DNA from: Methanomicrobiales archaeon
Lineage (GTDB): Archaea > Halobacteriota > Methanomicrobia > Methanomicrobiales > Methanoculleaceae
Assembly (NCBI GenBank): GCA_012511245.1
Contig: JAAZGM010000206.1
Coordinates: forward strand, 1-12,438
DNA: 12,438 nucleotides
Direction of reading: 5' to 3'
The translations under genes were made by a program, and so were the position numbers. Under the pieces are notes generated by a model. It saw only the letters and a list, made by a program, of their open reading frames with translations, made no database searches and was not told the origin of the DNA. How positions within the stretch are numbered: the stretch's first letter is position 1; every line of letters starts with the position of its first letter. This document shows positions 6,543-12,438 of the stretch, in pieces.

Positions 6543-7004
6543 ATGCCGAGAGTATCGAATATTGAATGCTTCCACAGGAACGAGCAACTCACAATACCGG
6601 TCATCACCGTAACAGCCGTCGAGAACCTCCCGGCACCGATCGGTGAGCGTTACGCCGGGATGGCCGAATACCTGGAAGAACTGGGGGAACTCCTCTCAGA
6701 TACTCCATACGTAGCCTACCACAACATGGATATGCAGCACTTCGACGTCAAGATAGGGTCTCCCGTATCGAAGAGATTGCCAGAAAAAAGGGATGTCCGC
6801 CCGGGCTCTCTACCGGAGGGAAGCATCGTCCCCTGCATCTACCGCGGCCCCTACAGGGATATGGCACCGGTGTACACGGAGATGGCGAGCCGGATAGAGG
6901 AAGAAGGGTTGACGTCTGCTGGCACCGTTCGCGAGCATTACTACAACAGGCCCGAGTATCCAGAGAGCAAACTGCTGACGATGAACGTCATGCCGGTACC
7001 ATAA
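6543..7004 (+). CDS. GyrI-like / AraC-type effector-binding domain protein
   Basis: 153 residues made up of one effector-binding domain of the kind found at the C terminus of AraC- and MerR-type regulators and in GyrI (SbmC), with no helix-turn-helix. Family features are visible: the opening helix after a central strand (VENLPAPIGERYAGMAEYLEEL), PYVAYHNMDMQHFDVKIGSPVSK (about 55-77), GSIVPCIYRGPYRDMAPVYTEM (about 93-114) and a C-terminal strand. The first 15 or so residues (VSNIECFHRNEQLT) are unlike the family core and include one Cys and one His. The start is supported by GGAGAGGACAGG immediately before the ATG. It is a single-gene unit, divergent from the deacetylase-like gene. Such stand-alone domains bind or hydrolyse small hydrophobic cations or act as ligand sensors through partners; the ligand here is unknown. 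Confidence 0.85.
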   Translation: MPRVSNIECFHRNEQLTIPVITVTAVENLPAPIGERYAGMAEYLEELGELLSDTPYVAYHNMDMQHFDVKIGSPVSKRLPEKRDVRPGSLPEGSIVPCIYRGPYRDMAPVYTEMASRIEEEGLTSAGTVREHYYNRPEYPESKLLTMNVMPVP

Positions 7005-7048
7005 GCAGCAGCCATGCCCATCCATCACGCTTCAATGATGAGGGGTAT

Positions 7049-7062
7049 GGCCGATCCCGGCC
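7049..7062 (+). terminator. Possible hairpin after the GyrI-like gene
   Basis: GGCCG and CGGCC form a perfect 5-bp stem with an ATCC loop, 44 nt after the stop at 7004. No T-rich run follows, so it is a weak terminator candidate. Confidence 0.25.
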
Positions 7063-7109
7063 GCTACAGATGCAACCCTGCCCCCCGCGCCGGAACCCCC
7101 GGGTGCGCA

Positions 7110-7117
7110 TTTATACA
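7110..7117 (+). promoter_or_regulatory. TATA box of the ATP synthase C-D pair
   Basis: TTTATACA is close to the archaeal consensus TTTATATA and stands out in a GC-rich gap. Its centre lies about 26 nt before the ATG at 7139, the usual distance to the transcription start, so the mRNA may begin at or next to the start codon and be leaderless. An imperfect palindrome (GCGCCGG...CCGGGTGCGC, 7087-7108) abuts it on the upstream side. Confidence 0.55.
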
Positions 7118-7138
7118 TCAGACCTGTAACGGGGGTGC

Positions 7139-8263
7139 ATGTCTCTGTCCGGCGTGATCTCCCCTTCATGCATCTACGCCTGTACCCGGTTCCGGGTAAG
7201 AAGGACGTCGCTCCTCCCACGCGGAGAGTACCTGCGCATCATGCAGATGAGCATACCCGGGGTCATCACCTATCTCAGCCGGCGGGGATACAGGCAGGAG
7301 ATCGGGGATCTCTCACACGACCACACCGGCGCCCGGCTCATTGAGAAAGCGGTGAACCGCAACCTGGCACTCTCATTCCAGCATGCTATAGCGATAACTC
7401 CCGGGGATCTCAAGACCCTCTCGGGCGAATACCTCGCCCGCTGGGACATCGCAAACGTCATGGCGATCCTGCGGGGCACGGTTCACAATATACCCCGGGA
7501 ACAGATCCGTGACCTCCTGATCCCGGCAGGTGAGATCGGCAGCGCACGGCTCGATCATCTCCTCACTCTCACGACCTGCGAGGGGGTGCTCGACGCCCTG
7601 CAGAGCTGGCGGCTCTACCCCATTCTCGAGGAATACTATCGGATCTGCGGGGAGAAGGGGGCGTTTGCCCGGATCGAGAACGAACTCTACCGGCAGTATT
7701 ACTCCGGGCTGCTCAGCCCCGGCATAGCCCGGTGCAGCGGATGTCAGGAGTTGAACGCCTATCTCCGGTTTGAGATCGACTTCACCAACATGCGTAACCT
7801 CCTGCGGATCCACTGCGCGGAGGAGGCATGCGACATCGCGGTCATCGACCAGACCATGATCCCGGGAGGCCGCATCCCTATCGAGACCTTCCGGCGGCTC
7901 TTCGGGGCGAGGACGGAAGAGGAGTTTATCTTCACCATCCTCCAGACCACCATTGTCCCGGTTCTCACAGAGGCGATGCGCGAACTCCGGCAGGACTCGG
8001 ATTTCTCGAGCACCGATGCGGCAGAACTCGTCTGGCAGCGGTGGCACCAGTACCGGCGCCCTATTCATGAGGTTGAGATAGCCGTCACCCGCATCAGGCT
8101 CCACGAACTGGATGCCCTCTCGCGGCGCCATCCTTTCTCCGTTTTGCCGGTGCTCGCCTACCTCGAACGGAAAAAATACGAGGTCGCAAACCTCCGGGCT
8201 ATCGCACGAGGAAAAGCGTTCGGTCTCGCACCCGAACGGATATGGCAGTATATCGTCCTGTAA
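7139..8263 (+). CDS. atpC: A/V-type ATP synthase subunit C
   Basis: 374 residues, slightly long for a family of roughly 330-370. Subunit C (the yeast V-ATPase d homologue) is the cytoplasmic all-helical socket that connects the central stalk D-F to the membrane rotor ring. Family landmarks are the N-terminal YACTRFRVRR (about 13-22), FEIDFTNMRNLLRIH (211-225) and the C-terminal HPFSVLPVLAYLERKKYEV ending in NLRAIARGKAFGL (331-363). No membrane segment is seen. ATG 7139 is preferred because the family motif follows within 13 residues; GGGGGTG sits only 1 nt before it, too close for a normal Shine-Dalgarno, which fits a leaderless message. GTG 7154 is possible. Four cysteines (199, 202, 226, 231) lie around the conserved FEIDFTN segment. 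The subunit D gene follows after 10 bp. The other ATP synthase genes are not adjacent. Confidence 0.92.
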   Translation: MSLSGVISPSCIYACTRFRVRRTSLLPRGEYLRIMQMSIPGVITYLSRRGYRQEIGDLSHDHTGARLIEKAVNRNLALSFQHAIAITPGDLKTLSGEYLARWDIANVMAILRGTVHNIPREQIRDLLIPAGEIGSARLDHLLTLTTCEGVLDALQSWRLYPILEEYYRICGEKGAFARIENELYRQYYSGLLSPGIARCSGCQELNAYLRFEIDFTNMRNLLRIHCAEEACDIAVIDQTMIPGGRIPIETFRRLFGARTEEEFIFTILQTTIVPVLTEAMRELRQDSDFSSTDAAELVWQRWHQYRRPIHEVEIAVTRIRLHELDALSRRHPFSVLPVLAYLERKKYEVANLRAIARGKAFGLAPERIWQYIVL

Positions 8264-8273
8264 AGGAGAGATC

Positions 8274-8918
8274 ATGGCATCCGAAGAGATCAAACCCACA
8301 AGGTCCGGACTGTTGCTTGTCCGGCGGCGTCTGGCGCTTGCTGAGCGGGTGCACCGGCTCCTATCGATGAAACTCGACGGCATGATGCTCGAGTTGATCA
8401 AACTCGCTGAACGGGCTGCACAGGAGCGCAGGATTCTCGAAGAGAAGTATACCGGGGCGCAGGAGATGGCGGCAATCGCCGCCATGATGGAAGGGGCGAC
8501 AGGGGTGCTCCTGGCTGCGCTCTCGGTGGAGACCAACCCTACCTATACCGCCGGGCACAGGAACATCTTCGGGGTGCGGTTGCCGGAACTCGAACCGGTG
8601 ATGGTGAAAAAAACCCTCAACCAGCGAGGATATGGCATCCTCGGGACATCATCGGTCATCGACGACACGGCCGACGCCTATGAGGACCTTCTTGAAGCGA
8701 TCATAACGGCTGCCGAACTTGAAGGAGGAGTCAGGCAGCTCCTCGACGATATCGAGAAGACCCGGCGGAGGGTGAACGCGCTTGAGTTCAAGGTCATCCC
8801 TGAACTCACGGAACTGCGCCGGTTCATCGAGCGGCAGCGCGACGAGATGGAGCGCCAGGAGGCGGTGCGGCTCCGGCGCATCAAGAAGATAAAGGCGAAG
8901 AGGGAAACCGGGTTTTGA
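8274..8918 (+). CDS. atpD: A/V-type ATP synthase subunit D
   Basis: 214 residues, normal for the family. Subunit D is the long coiled-coil central shaft that turns inside the A3B3 head, the functional counterpart of F-type gamma. The visible pattern is N-terminal IKPTRSGLLLVRRRLALAE and LLSMKLDGMMLEL (helix 1), a central globular turn (NPTYTAGHRNIFGVRLPEL, about 85-104) and the C-terminal helix with the signature RRRVNALEFKVIPEL (about 164-178) running into a basic tail (RLRRIKKIKAKR). The start is set by AAAGGAGAG at 8262-8270, which overlaps the TAA of subunit C; the frame is open further upstream inside the C gene but that part is a shadow. Together with C it makes a rotor-only pair. It may be the sole copy, relocated from the main operon, or a second copy. 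Confidence 0.94.
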   Translation: MASEEIKPTRSGLLLVRRRLALAERVHRLLSMKLDGMMLELIKLAERAAQERRILEEKYTGAQEMAAIAAMMEGATGVLLAALSVETNPTYTAGHRNIFGVRLPELEPVMVKKTLNQRGYGILGTSSVIDDTADAYEDLLEAIITAAELEGGVRQLLDDIEKTRRRVNALEFKVIPELTELRRFIERQRDEMERQEAVRLRRIKKIKAKRETGF

Positions 8919-9012
8919 TGGACGACGTCAGCCCACCGTTCGGGCTCGGGTGGAGATCGTTTGGGTCACGTGATGCCTTCCTGTGGAGCGGGGGCAGTGC
9001 GTGGCGATATTC

Positions 9013-9051
9013 CCTGGAAAACTGTGTCCCGAGCATACATCTTTTTCCAGG
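9013..9051. repeat. Perfect 9-bp inverted repeat in the convergent gap
   Basis: CCTGGAAAA (9013-9021) and TTTTCCAGG (9043-9051) are exact reverse complements around a 21-nt loop. The right arm sits in a run of five T. It lies between subunit D and cmk, both of which read towards it. It may be a bidirectional terminator or a protein-binding dyad. The rest of 8919-9178 shows no convincing gene. Confidence 0.5.
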
Positions 9052-9151
9052 CATTTCCCCGTGCAGTGGACTATGAGACGCCATGGGGGAGGAAGGCCGG
9101 TCTTCACCCAAGAGATGGACAGCCCGGGGGCTCCCGCGGCACAACAACCGG

Positions 9152-9175
9152 ATAAAAATAAGGTGAGATGCTCTC
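9152..9175 (-). terminator. Terminator after cmk
   Basis: Read on the - strand, a small hairpin (GAGA, GCA loop, TCTC) begins 3 nt after the cmk stop and is followed by TTATTTTTAT. A U-rich run directly after a gene is the usual archaeal termination signal and ends the adkA-DUF106-cmk unit. Confidence 0.6.
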
Positions 9176-9178
9176 CCG

Positions 9179-9724
9179 CTAACAAGCGCCTTCCCGCTGT
9201 CGGGTGAAGCTCACAATAGCGGCATCCACAATTACGCCGAGAGCATCCACACCGAAGGTCTCGGAAGAGAGGACGATATCATATGGCGAGAGGTCATCGA
9301 TCTCGATACCGTAATAGTTCCGGTAGCGGGTCGATTCCGAGCGCTGCCGGTTCTCGGTATAGGCGTGGGCTCCCTCCTCATCCATACCATCACGCCCTGC
9401 GATGCGCCTCGCCCGGCAGGATAACGATGCAGAGAGCCAGATACGGAGATCGGCATTCGCGACCATTCTGCCCGAGAGTCTTCCTTCGACGATGATGTTT
9501 TTGGCGGCCTCGCCGATCTCTTTTTGCCGGGCATCGATCATCCGATCGACGGAAGGATCGTTCTCTGCAAACTTCCCGAACTCGGCGAGTTCCATGCCGT
9601 GCTCCTTTGCAAGCTGGCGAAATACTTCTCCGGCGGATATGAGGTCGAGTCCGTGCTTTTCGGCAAGGTAGCGGGCAAGCGACGTGGTGCCGCTTCCCGG
9701 CGGGCCGCTGATGGTGATCCGCAT
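9179..9724 (-). CDS. cmk: Archaeal cytidylate kinase (type 2)
   Basis: 181 residues. It phosphorylates CMP and dCMP to the diphosphates in pyrimidine nucleotide metabolism. Visible features are a P-loop GPPGSGTT (7-14), the SAGEVFR segment (30-36) that follows it in this family, GRLSGR (81-86) with the NMP/phosphate-contacting arginine, a lid region rich in Arg (LSCRARRIAGRDG, 101-113) and RYRNYYGI (133-140). The short NMP domain matches the archaeal type. The frame stays open upstream to 9793, but ATG 9724 is chosen because the P-loop begins six residues later, GGAGGG lies 5 nt upstream, and TGATG couples it to the stop of the DUF106 gene. It is the last gene of the unit. Confidence 0.93.
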   Translation of the reverse strand: MRITISGPPGSGTTSLARYLAEKHGLDLISAGEVFRQLAKEHGMELAEFGKFAENDPSVDRMIDARQKEIGEAAKNIIVEGRLSGRMVANADLRIWLSASLSCRARRIAGRDGMDEEGAHAYTENRQRSESTRYRNYYGIEIDDLSPYDIVLSSETFGVDALGVIVDAAIVSFTRQREGAC

Positions 9725-10344
9725 CAGAGCCCTCCGATGTTGAGCGACTTCCGGATAACCTGGCTGACGGTCAGCGAGCAGATCATATACCACAGGATCC
9801 AGGCAGGAACGATCCAGAAGGCAGAACTCGTGAGGCCAACCGCACCGATGAAGGGCAGCACGATGCCGCTTGTAAGGGTAATATCGGTTCCGACCACCGG
9901 GAGGCGAAGCAGAAGCCAGAAGAAGATCGGCACGGAGAGTATGAGGATGATTGCCATCGGCGTAAATTGCTGCCGGGAGATCTCAAGCTGATCCTGCATC
10001 ATCCGCTCCTGTTTCCCCTGGAGTTTCTTGATCCTCTTCTCATCCCCGGAGAGCTGGGCCTCCCTGAACTCCTTCTGAAAAACCTTCATCTTCGCCTGCG
10101 TCTCCTGCATCTTCTCGTAGTCGATGGTATACTTCTGGACAAGCGACGAGTAGAGACCCGTGATGCTTGAGAGGATCAGGATCATGACGAAGAACGGCAC
10201 CCCGAATATATCAATGAAAGGGCCCAGCACTACGTTCATGGCCTGGCCGACCGTCACCCGTATCCCCTCGATGCTGTACGAGAGCATCACGAGCATGGTG
10301 AAGAGGAGAGCGATCGTTGGACCGTGCTTCTTCAGGTCTACCAT
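9724..10344 (-). CDS. DUF106 / EMC3-TMCO1-like membrane protein (archaeal YidC-like insertase)
   Basis: 206 residues. The protein belongs to the DUF106 family, the archaeal branch of the YidC/Oxa1/Get1/EMC3 superfamily, thought to help insert membrane proteins. Hydrophobic segments lie at about 9-25, 48-69, 129-150 and 175-198. Between the second and third is a long charged cytoplasmic coiled coil (about 73-127, with KMQETQAKMKVFQKEF and DEKRIKKLQGKQERM), the hallmark of the family. The segment numbering is by eye. GAGGTAA overlaps the adkA stop and serves as ribosome binding site 6 nt before the ATG. The family is regularly found beside secY, and the link with the Sec channel supports a role in membrane protein biogenesis. 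The insertase function is known from relatives and not shown by this sequence. Confidence 0.9.
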   Translation of the reverse strand: MVDLKKHGPTIALLFTMLVMLSYSIEGIRVTVGQAMNVVLGPFIDIFGVPFFVMILILSSITGLYSSLVQKYTIDYEKMQETQAKMKVFQKEFREAQLSGDEKRIKKLQGKQERMMQDQLEISRQQFTPMAIILILSVPIFFWLLLRLPVVGTDITLTSGIVLPFIGAVGLTSSAFWIVPAWILWYMICSLTVSQVIRKSLNIGGL

Positions 10345-10350
10345 ACCGGG

Positions 10351-10926
10351 TTACCTCAGCACGCTCACCAGATCGTCGATGCCCTGTTCGAGCAGGAAAT
10401 TCTCGTTCCGGACAATCCTGACGGTACAACCGGAGTACATCGCATATGCCGCACTGACCGCGCGGTTGAACTCCTGGTGTTCGGCGATCGCGCGGGATCC
10501 CTCCATGTCGCGGGTTCTTGAGGCGTCGCTGAGCCGGCGCATCAGAATCTGGTCGGGATCGGTCTCCACCAGCACAACGATATCGGGCATCAACTCGCGG
10601 AGCACCCATTCAGGCAGTCCTGCAAGGAACCCCGCAGGAGTCTTGACACTGCTGTGGGTATCGACGATGATGTTTGCATCTCCACTCATGGCGGCGATTC
10701 CCGATGCTGCCGCCTGTTGAAGGCGTTTCTGGACGGCTTTATCGAGCCGGCGCATCTCGTCGCGATCCGCGGCCAGGTTCTCTTTTTGGGCCACCTCAAA
10801 CATGAACGTGCCGAAGTTAACGGCTTTATACGCGATGTCTTCGGCTGCCAGCCTCTCCATCGCGCCATTGATGACGGTGGTCTTTCCGACGCCAGGAACC
10901 CCTGTCACAACAACTTTCTTTCCCAA
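10351..10926 (-). CDS. adkA: Archaeal adenylate kinase AdkA
   Basis: 191 residues from the chosen TTG start. It catalyses AMP + ATP = 2 ADP. The archaeal AdkA family, distinct from bacterial Adk, is recognised by MGKKVVVTGVPGVGKTT (P-loop at 9-17), NFGTFMFEVA, DTHSSVKTP, LVETDPDQILMRRL and the Arg-rich segment DASRTRDMEGSRAI. The start is not an ATG. The frame allows GTG at 10935, but GGAAGTGAT at 10931-10939 resembles the ideal Shine-Dalgarno GGAGGTGAT and sits at the right distance from TTG 10926, which also gives the family's usual N terminus. A TATA-like box at 10959-10967 would put transcription near 10936, so a leaderless GTG start remains possible. It is the first gene of the adkA-DUF106-cmk unit. 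Confidence 0.93.
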   Translation of the reverse strand: MGKKVVVTGVPGVGKTTVINGAMERLAAEDIAYKAVNFGTFMFEVAQKENLAADRDEMRRLDKAVQKRLQQAAASGIAAMSGDANIIVDTHSSVKTPAGFLAGLPEWVLRELMPDIVVLVETDPDQILMRRLSDASRTRDMEGSRAIAEHQEFNRAVSAAYAMYSGCTVRIVRNENFLLEQGIDDLVSVLR

Positions 10927-10930
10927 CTCT

Positions 10931-10939
10931 ATCACTTCC
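10931..10939 (-). promoter_or_regulatory. Ribosome binding site deciding the adkA start
   Basis: GGAAGTGAT differs by one base from GGAGGTGAT, the complement of the 16S tail. Its GGAAG core ends 8 nt before TTG 10926. It contains the alternative GTG start itself, so it cannot serve that codon. Confidence 0.55.
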
Positions 10940-10958
10940 GTTAGGGTAGCATTTACTG

Positions 10959-10967
10959 TTAAATAAA
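10959..10967 (-). promoter_or_regulatory. TATA box of the adkA unit
   Basis: TTTATTTAA on the - strand is the only AT-rich run in the secY-adkA gap. A start 25-27 nt downstream falls at about 10936-10938, giving a leader of about 10 nt to the TTG codon. It lies downstream of the secY terminator, so adkA is independently transcribed. Confidence 0.55.
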
Positions 10968-11048
10968 TCCGTGCCCGGAAGGGTAATGCCTTTCGGAATC
11001 CTACCGCAGCAGGACGACCGCATACAGAAAACGGATGGGGAATAGTTC

Positions 11049-11085
11049 AGAGGAAAGAGGAAGAAGAGAAGGTGCCCGACGCACC
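11049..11085 (-). terminator. Terminator after secY
   Basis: Ten bases after the secY stop, the - strand reads GGTGC, CCGAC-complement loop, GCACC (a perfect 5-bp stem with a 5-nt loop), followed by a 22-nt all-pyrimidine run rich in T. Hairpin plus pyrimidine tract is a good terminator and separates secY from adkA. Confidence 0.6.
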
Positions 11086-11095
11086 ACCATACGGC

Positions 11096-12438
11096 TCACT
11101 CTTTCCCGAAGAATCCCCGCATGAAGGGATACATCTCCATGATCTGCTGGCTTGCAATCTCTTCATAGAGACGGTAGGTGATACTCACCGCAAGCAGTAG
11201 ACCCGTTCCCCCGACCGCGCCTACCACACCGAAGAGGTTTGCGACGACCGAGAGAAGACCGATGAAGACACCGCCGATGACGGTGATCCGCGGGATGTAG
11301 CGATCGAGATACTTCTCAAGCACCTGGACGTTCCGCCGGTAGCCCGGGATCTGCATCCCGCTCCTCTGGATCTGCCTGGCCACGTCTTTTGAGTCGAGAC
11401 CCGCCGTCTTCACCCAGAAGAGCGCGAAGATTGCGCCCCCGACCACCATGACGGTGACGTCGATACCCATCCGGAGAAGGATCTCCCATGGTGCATGCCC
11501 GAGCTCAGAGAGCCACCACATCCAGTCCTGCGGCTGGTTGATGGGGGCGATATACCACATCAGGCCGCTGACTGGTGTCTGCCCCTGGAACTCACCGAAG
11601 ATCGTTATCCCGGCGTTTGAGAGGAGCATCCCGATCATCTGGATGTTCGCCTGCAGGACCCGGACAAGGATCATGGGGAGAACACTCGCGTAGATGAGCT
11701 TCACCGGGAACCGCGCCCGCGCACCACGAACGGCGGTATGTGCAAGCGGGATCTCGATACGAGTCGATTCCACGTAGACGATGACCACGAAGATGGCGAT
11801 CGTCGTTATGAGGGCGAGCAGATCCGTCCCGAAGTACTCAAGGAAGTTCGCTCCCGAGGTTCCTATCGCAAAGAGCCGCGGGAAGAACCCGATCGGGAAG
11901 GGATCGACACCCGTCTGCCAGTTCAGGAAACCGTTTACAAGCCCCTGCGAGACCCCTGCAACGATGAAGAGCCCCACGCCTGAGCCGACACCCCATTTGG
12001 TGACGACCTCATCCATCAACACGATCAGGAGACCGCCAAGGCAGACCTGGAAGAAGATGATGAGCGAGACCGCGAACGTATTGCCACCGAAGAACTGCGC
12101 GGCTACCACCGGGTCGGGCAGCATCATCCCGCTCGCGACCATGGGGAACGCTTCGATGATGATCATCACGAAGATGAGCAACTTCTGCAGGCCCATATAC
12201 ATGACCTGCCCGCGAGTTTCGCTGGTATCGATCTGCAGGAGTCCGGCACCCTTGAGCAGCTGCAGCACGATCGACGCGGTGACGATCGGCCCGATACCAA
12301 GATGCAGGAGCGAACCGCTCGCACCGGCAAGCAGTGCGCGGTACATTCCAAAAATATCCTGCGACTGCGCAGAGAGTCCAAAGATATCGATGTTAGTCAA
12401 TGTGAAGTAGAGAAGCAGGATGGCAAGCGTCCACATAA
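11096..12438 (-). CDS. secY: Protein translocase subunit SecY (5' partial)
   Basis: 446 codons are visible and the gene runs off the window. The ATG at 12436 is not the start: archaeal SecY usually has about 30 further residues before LLWT-type TM1, and here WTLAILLLYFTLTNIDIFGL is already TM1. SecY is the ten-helix pore of the SecYEbeta channel that exports and inserts proteins. Diagnostic segments are LGIGPIVTASIVLQLL in TM2, WGVGSGVGLFIVAG in the middle, FPVKLIYASVLPMILV (TM7 region) and a C-terminal half with VQVLEKYLDRYIPRITVIGG and GTGLLLAVSITYRLYEEI. The protein ends PFMRGFFGKE. The gene sits at the end of the ribosomal protein cluster in euryarchaea; here a terminator follows and adkA starts from its own promoter. 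Confidence 0.95.
   Translation of the reverse strand, partial: MWTLAILLLYFTLTNIDIFGLSAQSQDIFGMYRALLAGASGSLLHLGIGPIVTASIVLQLLKGAGLLQIDTSETRGQVMYMGLQKLLIFVMIIIEAFPMVASGMMLPDPVVAAQFFGGNTFAVSLIIFFQVCLGGLLIVLMDEVVTKWGVGSGVGLFIVAGVSQGLVNGFLNWQTGVDPFPIGFFPRLFAIGTSGANFLEYFGTDLLALITTIAIFVVIVYVESTRIEIPLAHTAVRGARARFPVKLIYASVLPMILVRVLQANIQMIGMLLSNAGITIFGEFQGQTPVSGLMWYIAPINQPQDWMWWLSELGHAPWEILLRMGIDVTVMVVGGAIFALFWVKTAGLDSKDVARQIQRSGMQIPGYRRNVQVLEKYLDRYIPRITVIGGVFIGLLSVVANLFGVVGAVGGTGLLLAVSITYRLYEEIASQQIMEMYPFMRGFFGKE

Noticed and set aside
8112..8273. N-terminal extension of subunit D inside the C gene
   Set aside because: The family N terminus and a strong ribosome binding site both point to ATG 8274.
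7373..8536. 387-codon - strand frame opposite ATP synthase subunit C
   Set aside because: Subunit C motifs on the + strand are clear and this frame crosses into the subunit D gene.
8966..8973. TCACGTGA palindrome in the gap after subunit D
   Set aside because: An isolated 8-bp palindrome is likely by chance at this scale and has no promoter context.
8961..9207. Small + strand open frames in the gap after subunit D
   Set aside because: They have no ribosome binding site, odd composition, and run into the cmk gene on the opposite strand.

Overview
The window looks like chromosomal DNA of a euryarchaeal methanogen of the order Methanomicrobiales, most like Methanoculleus; the genus is inferred from protein style, not from a search. 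Support comes from the archaeal forms of the housekeeping genes (AdkA-type adenylate kinase, a YidC/EMC3-like DUF106 protein, archaeal SecY, A/V-type ATP synthase subunits), surface proteins with PGF-pre-PGF and PGF-CTERM-like regions, archaeal TATA-like promoters, and GC-rich sequence with dense, tightly packed genes. No tRNA, rRNA, CRISPR array or mobile element was seen.

Region 1 (1-4937, + strand) is a compact four-gene run with junctions of a few bases or an overlap. It holds the 3' part of a surface protein with the end of a DUF4430 domain and a PGF-pre-PGF-like domain; a secreted protein that joins an alpha/alpha-toroid (prenyltransferase-repeat) domain to a BtuF-like periplasmic-binding domain and ends in a PGF-CTERM-like anchor; a secreted, membrane-anchored seven-bladed beta-propeller; and a cytoplasmic TIM-barrel sugar-phosphate isomerase/AP-endonuclease-2 family enzyme. 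DUF4430 plus an alpha/alpha toroid is the two-domain plan of animal transcobalamin and intrinsic factor, so the first two genes together suggest a cell-surface corrinoid (or other ligand) capture system. This is the most interesting part of the window.

Region 2 (4942-6542) holds two - strand genes, an unrecognised 132-residue protein and a histone-deacetylase-superfamily hydrolase. Region 3 (6543-7004) is a stand-alone GyrI-like effector-binding domain on the + strand.

Region 4 (7139-8918, + strand) encodes subunits C and D of an A/V-type ATP synthase as an isolated pair with none of the other subunits next to them. C and D lie on the rotor axis, between the membrane ring and the catalytic head.

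Region 5 (9179-12438, - strand) is the end of the ribosomal-protein/secY region: secY (5' end outside the window), a terminator, then adkA, the DUF106 membrane insertase-like gene and cmk as a short overlapping operon ending in a U-tract terminator.

No gene-free stretch exceeds 300 bases. The longest (8919-9178) contains a perfect 9-bp inverted repeat and the cmk terminator; 7005-7138 contains a small hairpin and the subunit C promoter; 6345-6542 contains the divergent promoter region of the deacetylase-like gene and the GyrI-like gene; 10927-11095 contains the secY terminator and the adkA promoter.
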